The notes under the pieces: generated by a model
What the model was told of the DNA's origin: nothing
Database searches by the model: none
The model's input: the letters and a program-made list of their open reading frames with translations, nothing else
In this document: positions 1 to 8,865 of the stretch, piece by piece
Position numbering within the stretch: position 1 is the first letter of the stretch
How the letters are laid out: every line of letters begins with the position of its first letter
Position numbers and translations under genes: made by a program
Source: Phoronis ovalis
Taxonomy: Eukaryota > Phoronida > Phoronidae
Length of the DNA: 15,543 nt
Reading direction: 5' to 3'
Assembly (NCBI GenBank): GCA_028565635.1
Contig: JAOXYB010027313.1
Location: forward strand, 1-15,543

Positions 1-930
1 TAAAAAAACAATAATGTTAAAAAAATATCCTACACATTGGATGGGCATTAGACATGACAAATGTCTTGTTAAATTTTCAAAGAAACCAGGGAAGGAAATA
101 CTACAACAAGTCATCATTAGTAAGTATACTAATTATGATTGTAGGATGAGAAGTTATAATAAAACTGATCTGCTAAACTGTCTTTGTTTTGTAACAATAA
201 AATTGTGCAATAATGAATTCCTTGTGGCAGGTGATTTTTAAAAATGTATTGTAAATGTTAAAGTCCTTCGAAATTATACCCTATTTTTGTTTTCAAGAAT
301 GCCTGTAATACTAGAATGACCCATTTTTCTAGTTTTGAGAATGGCGATTTTGTTCAAAATAAATGCCCTTTTAAACAAATTTTGGAATGATCATGCGTAC
401 CTATTTCATTGTTGAGTAATGCCATCAGGACTTTTATACATTTATTTCCAGGTTTGGTTTTATTATATTTTGTGCAAGGCACTATTTTTTTTTTTTTCGA
501 TACTTAAAAATATTTTACTTGAAAATAAATTTAACATGCATGAGGAAATATGTTTGTGAGTAGCACTAATATTATGAATTGTATAATATGGATAAGGAAA
601 TAAACCCAGTAATTATATGATTATAACTAGTTCAGGGCATCTTTTGTAGGAACAAACAACTTTTGTGCTACCTCACAAAAATGCATAATGGTTATGAACT
701 CACAAGTATATTATAAAGTAAATATTTTCTTAGCTGGACTGAGGTGAAGTAAGTTTGCATAAATAGTTTGTATTAACTGAGTGTAAAAAAATTAGCCTGT
801 GTAATAGTTAGGTGTTTTTATAGAAAAATAAAACTTTAGGTGACAAAATTAGATACCAGTAACATATTTGATTTTTGTATAGTCTTTGACTAAATCTAAA
901 GTTCTAAACATTTTTTGAAAACCTAAAATA
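1..930. other. No supportable gene; 3' flank or last intron of the - strand gene
   Basis: Very AT-rich sequence with many stops in all frames. The + strand reading frame at 14-241 is open, but its composition is low-complexity and no splice context or family match supports it. A 30-base piece on the - strand at 704-733 has a good acceptor (TCCAG) and a strong donor (GTGAGT) and would continue the PH gene in frame 0, but it is too short to trust. No clear polyadenylation site for the - strand gene can be fixed here. Confidence 0.5.
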
Positions 931-1012
931 TCACATGTGATTATATGTTGCATAACACTCATCTTCGAAAATTTTCTCAGCTACACAGACTATAGTGTCC
1001 ACATGCAGTAAC
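931..1012 (-). CDS. Possible terminal exon of the - strand PH-domain gene (weak)
   Basis: On the - strand a pyrimidine-rich tract and ACTAG acceptor precede 1012. The frame then reads 26 codons, including HVDTIVCVAEKIFEDE, to a TGA at 931-933. This frame joins the preceding exon only if that exon uses a weaker donor (GGCAA/GTGATG, exon edge 1223) instead of the better AAG/GTATTG donor at 1249. The peptide looks protein-like but resembles nothing I recognise. In such AT-rich DNA a run of this length can occur by chance, so this is a candidate only. Confidence 0.2.
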
Positions 1013-1248
1013 CTAGTGGTAGGTAATAAAACAAAGTTAGCTTTTTTTTTTAATTTGATGCTTTTTTCTGCACTATCAACTAAGTTTCAATTTGATTGAA
1101 AATCAAAACTACCCCAAAATTTAAAAAATATACACTTCCTGAACTCCTGGATCTGCTCATGCAAGTGAATGTTCAGATGAAATTGTTTACTGGATTTCAA
1201 ACTGACATTTAGCTCACATCACTTGCCTTTAAAAAGATAATACAATAC

Positions 1249-1386
1249 CTTATATTTTCCACAACATGGGGCTACTTTCCCCGATTTTAGCTTTCTGGCA
1301 GTATGCAACTCCATGACAGTTCCAGTTTTATCTTTTTTGTCATTTTTAATTTCTGTTTGTGGACAAATATCATATCCTCCAACATA
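1249..1386 (-). CDS. Exon of PH-domain protein: later beta strands of the PH fold
   Basis: A 46-codon exon on the - strand, entered at phase 0 after a good acceptor (TATACTTTCAG) and left at phase 0 through AAG/GTATTG. It begins YVGGYDICPQTE, then a lysine-rich loop (IKNDKKDK), then a strand-like GTVMELHTARKL and a CC pair near the end. Placed after exon 4188-4268, the GGYDIC segment and the MELHTARK segment fall where the fourth to sixth strands of a PH domain are expected. The final strand and the usual C-terminal helix with its tryptophan are missing, so at least one more exon must lie to the left. The frame stays open 12 more codons past the donor before a TGA, so a longer alternative end at 1223 is possible. 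Domain assignment is inference from pattern. Confidence 0.7.
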
Positions 1387-1464
1387 CTGAAAGTATAACA
1401 TTTACATATTGTATGTTAAGAATGTTCAAGAACATTTACACAATCAGTTCAGTTCAGTTTGTTA

Positions 1465-1493
1465 TTAACCAGGGGCACTGTGCCCTGGGTTAA
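1465..1493. repeat. 29-bp hairpin (inverted repeat)
   Basis: Two 14-base arms, TTAACCAGGGGCAC and GTGCCCTGGGTTAA, flank a single T. They pair over 12 of 14 positions. The stem is far richer in G and C than its surroundings. It sits in the intron of the - strand gene and may be the remnant of a small mobile element. Confidence 0.6.
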
Positions 1494-1641
1494 ATAAGCA
1501 TTTTTTCTGGAACATAGATTATCAGGATCATTCAATAAAAAAAAAAAAATTATACACTGTATACATGCAAGGTACATGTACGCTAGTGTTAATCTAGAAG
1601 GGTTTAGTATTATACTACAATGAATTTATAAAATATATAAA

Positions 1642-2412
1642 GTATTACCCCATTTGTAAGACCCGGTCTTACATTCGAATTAAGACCCGGTCTCGTAAGA
1701 AAGACCCGGGGCTAACTATTGAACTAAAATGCATTTTGAAATTAGTTGACTGCATCGATATCCAAAAAATAGCCATGTCAGTTAATTTAACTACGACAAA
1801 GTCAACTTTGCAAATCGCATTTTACTCTAATACTTCCTTGTTGTGTAAATATTACCAGCAATAACATGCAGTAGAGCATGACGTCATGGGGCTGGTGGTT
1901 GCTGACATCCTGGCCTCGCAAGCTTTATAGAGGTTTAAAAAGGAGATAATTGAAGACAAATACACATGTTAAAGTAGAGGCTATAGGTTGTCTTATATTA
2001 TCTTATCGTTCACACAATCAAAACAGAAGCTACGGTCCTTGTTTGACATTTCGGTTGATAAATCTTACTGTGCATTTAATTGGAACAGGTCCAATCCTGA
2101 AGACAGTGCAAACAGATGCTTACTGAGTTTGAATGTAGCATTGAGAGCAACATTTGAAGTGAATAAAACAATTACCGTATTTACAGGAGCGTGCAATAAA
2201 TGAATGATTGATTTATTAATGATTATAGTAAATTTTTGACTACCCATTTTTATAAAATATACCTTCTACAATCTTTCCACAAGAAATATGATGGCTCAGA
2301 AGCAAGACTCCCTTTAAAAAGCAAGACCCAAATCTTACTATCGAACTAAACATTTTTTCCAAAGTAGCAAACGTTCAAACATAAGACCCGGGTCTTACCA
2401 TCAGGGAAATAC
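1642..2412. mobile_element. MITE-like element with about 38-bp terminal inverted repeats
   Basis: The left end (1642-1679) begins GTATTACCC and holds GTAAGACCCGG-TCTTA. The right end (2374-2412), read on the - strand, begins GTATTTCCC and holds GTAAGACCCGGGTCTTA. The two ends align over nearly their whole length with scattered differences. Each end carries its own palindrome: 1656-1672 (8-base arms around one C) and 2382-2397 (perfect, 16 bases). A further block occurs in direct orientation near both ends (about 1700-1737 and 2323-2357), sharing AAGACCC and GAACTAAA. No transposase frame is visible, so the element is non-autonomous. I see no convincing target-site duplication. The superfamily cannot be assigned. 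Confidence 0.6.
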
Positions 2413-4187
2413 GATAATAATATTTATAGTCATTCACTAGCTGAACCCACAAATACTGACAAAATTTACAGTTTCTGAGACTGACATAAAAACGGTGAAA
2501 TTCGAAAAAAAGGAATTTAAATCAAGAAGAGAATTTAAACAGATGTAGCACAGTTTCGTGAAATATAAAAATATGTTTTAAGATCATAAAACAGGACAGT
2601 ACATCCAGAAGGAGAATATTCAATGCAACAAAAAGTGACCCGTGTCCTTGAGAGACATTTTTTTTTTACTACCAATAGGTATAATAGTAAAGCGAAGTGT
2701 TCATGGTATTTACTACTTATTACTTATCATGCATTATCAGATGCTTTATTTTTACTGTCAATAAGATTATTAAAAAATGATACATCTTTTATTAAAGCTA
2801 TAACCAAAAAAGTAAATAAATAAGTTTTATCCACATTTTAGTCTGATTATTTTTTCCAGACATAAATCATACATGCACACTTAAGATGTTTGAAACAGAC
2901 TGGGACAAAAGCTTCTATATGCCACATTTTATCATTTTCATTCCACAATCTTATCTGTACCTTATGCTTTATCACATGTTATATTTTACCGCAATGATTA
3001 ATATAAATGGTGTTATTAATACCTATAAAAATATTAGTTCTGTTTGAATTCATAAAGGTCAGTATGAGTGTAAATGGTGATCATTATCAGTTGGTATTTT
3101 TATCTCTCAATACTATATCAGCAAGACTACATGTTAGTAAGCAAAGTTTAATGTACAAAATACAATAGTTAATCTAAGTCCGAATAGGGAAGTTTCTGGC
3201 CATGGTTTTAGGTTAAGTGCTTAATTATTTGTGATAGGGGAAAAAAAAAAAAAAAACATTTGTCCCAGCGAAAAACTGAGAAAAAACCTCAGTTTGATAT
3301 ATCTACTTTGATATCAATGAAAAGGAAGAGTTGGTCAGTCATTTCCAAACTGAAAGAGGTAATTGGTCATGTGTCTGAAGCCTGTCTGGCTGTCTGATTT
3401 TATTGGGTTGAGCAACTTTGAAAAAAATATGTTTTCATGCACCAAGGGGGATATATCTTTAAAAGTACAGTACTCTTCAGGTTAAAAGTTAAAGACATAG
3501 ATCATCAACTGTATTTAATAATACTGATATAATTAACAAAGCTTTGCCACAAAAAAAATTTCTAAATAAATATAAGCCATTGCAATAATTTAAACAGGCC
3601 ATAGAAACCAACAGGTTTATCATTTGTTTGCATAATATTATGTTTCGTGAGTGAAATAAAATCTATTCAAATTTATATTGTAATGATTGTTCTCTGATCG
3701 TGCATTTGTACCTGTATTTGTGAAAGCAGTGGTGCTAACAAAATATTCTAATAAAATAGGGTATTTATTCAAGATTGTTTGTCTACTGAAAAACCTTCAG
3801 TATCTGTTTCATTAACTTTGCTAGAACTTAAAAATGGAAAAAACAAAAGACATACAATTAAAGTTTCCATGAACTACAAACTTTTTTTTCTTCTCACATA
3901 TCACAAGGTAGGCTATACACCTACAGCCCACCTACAGCTTGTTTATTATAAAAACATGTAGTTACAAAATATTTATTCACCAATTCCCGGAACATAGCAA
4001 AATGTTCAATTTAGGTGAAGAAAATTTTCCTAGCTTTACATCATATTTTTTTGTTGATTTGACAGTTCTTGCTCAATAAAAGTCATATTTATATTCAGTT
4101 TTTATAAGACAAATTTGAATTCTGAATGTTTCTAAGCATATTTTAAAATTTTCTGTTAAACTATATTATTTTATAAAAAAAACTTAC

Positions 4188-4268
4188 TGTGTCTCTATTA
4201 TGTGGAATTTCAACATTGAACATGTACAGCTGGTGACTTTTCAAAACACAGTAAACAGGATGATAGTC
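4188..4268 (-). CDS. Exon of PH-domain protein: central strands of the PH fold
   Basis: A 27-codon exon entered and left at phase 0 (acceptor ATTGTAG, donor ACA/GTAAGT). It encodes DYHPVYCVLKSHQLYMFN followed by VEIPHNRDT. This has the hallmark of the second and third strands of PH domains, which read roughly hydrophobic-Y-hydrophobic-V-L-x-x-x-x-L-hydrophobic-x-F. Joined behind exon 4791-4930 it gives GWMNHKG...YCVLKSHQLYMF, the normal start of a PH domain. PH domains bind phosphoinositides or proteins at membranes. Whether this copy binds lipid cannot be told: the first loop has lysine and histidine, but the K-x-n-[KR]-x-R pattern of high-affinity PIP3 binders is not evident. Confidence 0.75.
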
Positions 4269-4345
4269 CTACAATAGTTTAGGTAAATGATAACAACAAG
4301 ACTATGTTGGGCAATCATGACCAATAACAATCCCAGAAACCTCAT

Positions 4346-4389
4346 AAAACAGGAGCACAGCATGATTAAAACAGGAGCACAGCATGATT
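4346..4389. repeat. 22-bp tandem duplication
   Basis: Two identical adjacent copies of a 22-base unit beginning aaaacaggagcac, followed by the first bases of a third copy. It lies in the 522-base intron between exons 4188-4268 and 4791-4930. The perfect identity suggests a recent duplication. Confidence 0.9.
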
Positions 4390-4790
4390 AAAACCTATTT
4401 CTTGCCCCTTATATCCACAGTTGTAGGCATATTTGTGTGTTAAATTTAATTTACAAGTAACATTTTATATAATTATCTGTTCTCTTTTGAAAATTCATGT
4501 GAAAATGTTTGATTATAAAGCTTCTGTAGAGGTACTACTTTGAATAAGCAGCCTGTTTACTACCATAATGAAACCTTTGAATACTTCGCAATGCAACAGA
4601 GTATGCTATAGATATAACTTGTGCATGAAAAGTAAATTTTTTTTTTTTTATTACTTTTCCATATGATTACATTTTTCACAAAGAAATCTGATTGGAAAGT
4701 GTAAAACTTGACGTATAAACAACACGAAAACAGACAAATTCATACTTCTTCCTAGATGGAAGTTGTTTAAAAATTTTCTTAAACACTTAC

Positions 4791-4930
4791 CCCATCCTTT
4801 GCTCCTTTGTGATTCATCCAACCACTATAAACACTTGCTTCTCGCTCTGAGGGCATTTTTGATACTTTTTGGTCTTTCAATTTACAATTTATTTCCTTAA
4901 CTGGTGTACAAATTAAATCACAGATAAAAT
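4791..4930 (-). CDS. Exon of PH-domain protein: linker and first PH strand
   Basis: On the - strand a long T tract ending TTTTTAG precedes the exon, and a perfect donor (GGG/GTAAGT) follows it. The exon enters with two bases of a split codon, then 46 codons, leaving at phase 0. It reads FICDLICTPVKEINCKL, a charged linker (KDQKVSKMPSEREAS) and then VYSGWMNHKGAKDG. The S-G-W-hydrophobic-x-x-K-G motif is the classic opening strand of PH domains and is completed by exon 4188-4268. The upstream part may close a preceding domain. The single missing base is supplied by the exon at 5633-5713, giving an asparagine at the junction. This is the best-bounded exon of the - strand gene. Confidence 0.8.
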
Positions 4931-5632
4931 CTAAAAAAAAAAACATCATTTTAAAAATTTATTTTATGACAACCATGATAAGCTGTTCTGTTTGTGCTTA
5001 TGATTATAACTTCACTATGTGTATACCTGCATCACGAAAAGTTAATAATTATAGACCATATTAAATCTAAAAAATGAAAAATTGTTTAAATATTAACACT
5101 TGAAGATTTATTAAGTGGTTTTAACCTGTGAGTTATGAGTAAGCTAGAACAATAATGATGATAAATTAGTGAAAAGTCCAATAACTCAGTGTACAAAAAA
5201 GTAAATGCATATCATGATAATGTGGTCCAGTTGAGTAAGCCTTGTCAAGAGTTCATTTTAGCAAAACAGCATTGAATTCTGGGGGTACATATCATTTTTT
5301 TGTTGATAGGGTGTGTGGCCTAGGCAAAGCAAGTCCTCTTTATAATTTTTTTCTGCCAATTAATTAACTTTGCTTGTTTCTAAAAATACTGATTGCTAGT
5401 TTTTATGTATTCATAAAATCCTGAAACCTGATCCACAAATTAAGTCAAAAACCTGATCCATTCAGCCAAAAAAACTGACCCACTTTTATTGATATTTCTA
5501 ACAAAATCCAGATCTACTCTATTAATTTAATCACATCCCCATATAGCTGGATGCCTGATTACTGCCAGCAATTTATAAAATGTTAATATATGTTAAGTTA
5601 CAGTAAAATATGAACTATATAACTCATCCTAC
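4931..5632 (-). other. Intron of the - strand gene
   Basis: AT-rich. It contains a strong-looking donor and acceptor pair on the - strand around 5029-5070 (TTTTTTAG ... CAG/GTATAC), but all three frames between them are closed, so it is not coding. Nothing else is seen. Confidence 0.5.
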
Positions 5633-5713
5633 TCTTTCTAACAGATTCATCTCTGCTAAAAAACTTGTGTATTAAGTGTTCCCTTATAATGACATCCGAG
5701 GGCCATGTTTTGC
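5633..5713 (-). CDS. Exon upstream of the PH domain, amphipathic-helix-like
   Basis: After a good acceptor (GGGTTTCTAG) the exon enters with two bases of a split codon. It then reads 26 codons, KTWPSDVIIREHLIHKFF then SRDESVRK, and leaves with one base (A) at a GTAGGA donor. That base completes the asparagine at the start of exon 4791-4930. An alternative donor at 5624 (A/GTTATA) has the same phase and would add three codons. The segment S-D-V-I-I-R-E-H-L-I-H-K-F-F has the spacing of an amphipathic helix. Together with the strand-like candidate exon at 8148-8225 it could belong to a ubiquitin-like or Ras-association fold, as precedes PH in the GRB7/10/14 and RIAM/lamellipodin families. That is a guess from pattern only; I do not recognise the protein. 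Confidence 0.6.
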
Positions 5714-6245
5714 CTAGAAACCCAAATCACAAACTTTCATGAAATTGGGGACTGTATCTTAGATATTTAGATCCATGTCATATTTAGAATTTTTGTATAC
5801 ATTGTTAGTAAGTGTAGAGTACTAGGACCTTGTAAAATTGTGAAATGTTTGTGTCAAATAATAGTAATATACTCTTTATATAGCATATACTCATAAAAAA
5901 TATTTTAAATTTAATTCATAACAATTCATACATATGGCTTTTTTGCATCATTTTATCTGGAATAGTAGTCATGCAGCTTGGCTAATAGGATAAGCAGTTG
6001 AAAGGACTACCACGTACTCATATTCTCGAATTTAGACTGCTTTTTCTGGAAATTTACAATAAAACGTGTTCTGGCAGATTTTATTTAAACCACGGGATAT
6101 AGATATCATGAGATATGACACAGGCAATGCTTATTTTTATAAGTTTAAATTCATACATATACTAGTTCATTATTTTGTTGTTTAATTGATCTCTAGCATA
6201 TTTTCGTATCATTTTGTACCATCATTCTGTCTTTCTAATATATCT

Positions 6246-6323
6246 CATAATCCACATTACCATAAATACTACATAATCCATATTACCATAGATACTACAT
6301 AATCCACATTACCATAGATACTA
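6246..6323. repeat. 26-bp minisatellite, three copies
   Basis: Three adjacent 26-base copies of cataatccacattaccata followed by gatacta or a one-base variant. Copy 1 differs at one base and copy 2 at another. The array ends abruptly at tagtcc. Confidence 0.9.
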
Positions 6324-7170
6324 GTCCTTTGATAATTAAGCAGCACAGGTATAATCAGTTTGTTATCTGTTGCTTAACAACATAAACAACACAAATTATA
6401 CTCATCTCCTAGGATATATATGTTATTTTTTTTCTAAATATAACTTTATAAATATCAAACAATTTATTTGGCAACATTTCTATATTTTTCCATGTAACCA
6501 AGTTTTATGGTGTTTTTTTTGAGGTTTGCCACATTAGTGTCATGCCGTGACTAAAAATCCACATCTCTATAATTATTAAATATAAAGAAGACAGCTCTTG
6601 TATGTAAGAAAAACCGACTACCATAAAATATCTTAAAAGATCTTAAAATGACTTACTAAACTTAACACTTAAGTAAAATAAAATGTTTTTGGTGAAATTT
6701 AAGGAAATGAAACTTAATTTACATTTTTATGAGCAGTATAGTCAAAGTGTTCAAGCAACTTTTGGAACTATTCACATTTCATCTTTTTTATGAGTTTAAT
6801 ATCGCTCAGGTTCTCAGAATGCTTTTAAATTAGCTGTAGGCAGATTTTTATGCAAATAAACTGTCATCAGGAACTTTGCCGTGATAAAAATACAATATGC
6901 TCACAACCACCCTGTATGAACCATAGTCAACTAAAGCCTGGGAACCAACTTTTCAACTTTGCTGATGTATTATCAGTACAACCTCAAGTTAATGTCTCAA
7001 ACAGGAAAACTATAGTACACTATAATTATACAATCTACAGTATACACAAAATATATAGGTCTAAGCCTCATAAAACTCACTAAAAATACAAATACTCTAA
7101 AAATGTATGTATGCCTTCAGGGGGTAGGGCTCGCACTTAATAAGAAAAAAACAACCAAAAAAAAAACAAT

Positions 7171-7252
7171 CTCGCGGCAAGTTAAAAAAAAAATGGTTGC
7201 CCAAAAGGAAATGCCTCGCGGGAAAGTTAAAAAAAAAAATTAAATGGTCGCC
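7171..7252. repeat. Two imperfect copies of a CTCGCGG / A-tract / TGGTCGCC motif
   Basis: Copies at 7171-7202 and 7215-7252. Each runs CTCGCGG, then AAGTTA or AAAGTTA, then ten or more A residues, then TGG[TC][TC]GCC. The CpG-containing ends stand out in AT-rich DNA. The copies lie within a wider block (about 7119-7280) that begins ggggGTAGGGCTCGC and ends CCCCCCTATAGCCC, probably part of an interspersed repeat. Confidence 0.55.
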
Positions 7253-7359
7253 AATGCGAAAACCCCCCTATAGCCCTCATAAATAAAATCAATTTTACAA
7301 GCCTTACAAATGTTCCACTTAAATCACAATTACAGGTACATCATAGATATTGTATAATA

Positions 7360-7700
7360 AAAAAAGCTCAAGGAGGGACACTCAGTAACTACATATGTAT
7401 GCTGCCCCACAGACCCCTTTTTTTCTGCCAAAATATTTACGGCCATGGGATATCATTTTTTTGTTGTAAATATCATTACTATGGGGTTTATATTTTCAAT
7501 TAATAATTATTACCAATATGGTGTATTTCTTGAAGATTTCTGATGATATCTTCAATTATAAACTTGCCAGTCGACACAAGCTTCTTCCGTATTGACTGCT
7601 ATTTCAAGAATGACTTTCTAGAATTTTTTTACCATGGGATATGATTTTTGCCAAAACATTTTTTATGCCAAGTTTTTTTTGAAGTGTGTCCCGGAACAAA
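7360..7700. repeat. Possible interspersed element with internal direct repeats
   Basis: CCATGGGATAT[CG]ATTTTT occurs at 7443-7460 and again at 7632-7649, each near a GCCAAAA stretch and about 190 bases apart. The outer parts carry GGGACAC (near 7375) and its complement GTGTCCC (near 7685) in opposite orientation. This internal symmetry suggests one degenerate repeat unit rather than unique sequence. The limits are uncertain. Confidence 0.35.
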
Positions 7701-7956
7701 AAGATATCAACAATTAAATTTCTGAAACTCAAGACATTGAAAAGCAAAATTAACAGGTTTTAAAAATTGAAATCATACAACTTACATCATAATTAAGTCA
7801 ACAATTAAATAATAATTTTTATAAATGTCAGAAAGGAGATCTCAGAATTGGTATGCCGGCATATTAATGTGAGTTTGTGAGTTGATATATAATAATTCAT
7901 GTCGATTAATTATTATTCAAAACTGTGGTGAATGATCATGGACTAGCATTATTTAC

Positions 7957-8035
7957 TGGTGTATGGGAATGAAGTTTAGAAATTGTTGGGACGGTAAATG
8001 TTGAATTCTCTCTTTTTTAAGTGGTGAATTGTGAT
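7957..8035 (-). CDS. Candidate - strand exon of unclear frame
   Basis: An excellent acceptor (CATACCCTCCACAG) precedes 8035 and a fair donor (CCA/GTAAAT) follows at 7957. Entering with two bases, the frame reads 25 codons (NSPLKKERIQHLPSQQFL, then NFIPIH) without a stop. The phase does not agree with the 8148-8225 candidate, which leaves at phase 0. Entered at phase 0 the exon reads only 19 codons (ITIHHLKKREFNIYRPNNF) to a TAA and has no donor. Either this exon follows a different first exon or it is chance. Confidence 0.25.
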
Positions 8036-8147
8036 CTGTGGAGGGTATGTATAGTATTAAATAGGTAAATCGTGGATTTATAATGCAATAAACGCTATAT
8101 TCGCAGGATCATTATAAATAGTTACCATAACGACTCGATCATATTAC

Positions 8148-8225
8148 CTCATTTGATGTGGTCCAAATCGAGCCATCATCCAGTTCTACTATTTTTACAT
8201 TAATTTTAAATTTCAATGAATAGTT
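8148..8225 (-). CDS. Candidate early exon of the - strand gene
   Basis: On the - strand the frame reads 26 codons after a TTCTAG acceptor and ends at a GAG/GTAATA donor. It encodes SLKFKINVKIVELDDGSIW followed by TTSNE. The alternating hydrophobic run KINVKIVEL followed by a DDGS turn looks like a beta hairpin of a real domain, and the composition differs from the flanking AT-rich DNA. The polypyrimidine tract is poor. A strong donor (CAG/GTCAGT) lies only 13 bases upstream at 8239, so this may instead be an alternative to a non-coding exon ending there. No in-frame ATG is present, so translation would have to start in an exon further upstream. Confidence 0.35.
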
Positions 8226-8238
8226 CTAGAATACTGAC

Positions 8239-8865
8239 CTGATCAATTACAGTTCAGTCTGCTCCCGATGCCTGCTCCTAAACCCTATGGCTTCCATCGA
8301 TTATCTTCAACTATTTCCTTATATGCGTTTAAGACGACATCATATACTCAATGCGGAAGTAAAACGAGGAAAATCTTAGACAACCTAGTACAGGTAGTAT
8401 TCTAAAATCCTTGATTCTGATTGGCCTGAAGTTTTCGTTGACCTGACCGACATAATACGGTAAGCTAACGCCATCTAGCGAAAGAAATACAATGATCTAA
8501 TTTCTATCGATATCACTAGGCGTCACTAGCACCACACTAACAGGTGCGCGTTACCTTTTTAAAAATGCTGTGAGTTTTTTTTAGTTCATTTAATTACGTA
8601 AGCGGTATTCTATTGGTGATGTTACCTGCCTAACGGGAACATAGTTAGCATTGATTCAAGGCAAAATATTACGAATTGTAGTATTATTACAGTGAGGTTA
8701 ATTGTCTTGCATTATGATTTACGTTATTTTACTGTTCCAGTGTTCGTGGCTTGGCATCGTGACTCACTATTAACACGGTTGTTTACCTATTGATTTTCAT
8801 GCAGTCCTGGTTTCTCTAAGGGCGTTGGTCTCTTTGGATTTTATATATTGCTGCAAGAGACACAG
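8239..8865. promoter_or_regulatory. Probable bidirectional promoter region
   Basis: This stretch separates the - strand gene from the + strand ADGRV1-type gene. It is less AT-rich and has more CpG than either side, for instance around 8430-8540. Splice donors point outward in both directions: CAG/GTCAGT on the - strand at 8239, ACG/GTAAGC on the + strand after 8459, and ACAG/GTACGA on the + strand after 8865. These could end non-coding first exons. No TATA box position can be supported. The assignment rests on layout and composition only. Confidence 0.35.

Larger units (their letters stand above)
1387..4187 (-). other. Long intron of the - strand gene
   Basis: The exons on both sides join at phase 0, so no coding exon is required here. 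The interval contains a palindromic hairpin (1465-1493) and a 771-bp element with terminal inverted repeats (1642-2412). It also has several homopolymer runs, the longest an A run near 3241-3256. Open frames at 1988-2203, 2065-2247, 2623-2823 and 3779-3961 have no splice or family support. Confidence 0.5.
5714..7956 (-). other. Probable intron(s) of the - strand gene, one bridging exon unresolved
   Basis: If the exons at 8148-8225 (leaving at phase 0) and 5633-5713 (needing one base) belong together, an exon entering at phase 0 and leaving with one base must lie between. Two mutually exclusive candidates fit: 6499-6550 (52 bases, acceptor TTTTTAG, weak donor G/GTTACA) and 6018-6045 (28 bases, acceptor TTTCCAG, donor A/GTACGT). 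A further open - strand stretch near 6840-6932, beginning ALVDYGSYRVV, also looks protein-like after an acceptor, but its phase does not fit. The interval also holds the repeats listed separately. Confidence 0.35.

Noticed and set aside
14-241. 75-codon + strand open frame at the left edge
   Set aside because: It has no recognisable domain, no supporting splice sites, and a length possible by chance.
1988-2247. Overlapping open frames on both strands inside the 1642-2412 element
   Set aside because: They are short, mutually overlapping, and without transposase motifs; the element looks non-autonomous.
5029-5075. Apparent - strand exon between TTTTTTAG and CAG/GTATAC
   Set aside because: All three reading frames contain stops.
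6850-7083. 77-codon + strand open frame
   Set aside because: Composition is irregular, there is no splice or promoter context, and it lies in intron sequence of the - strand gene.
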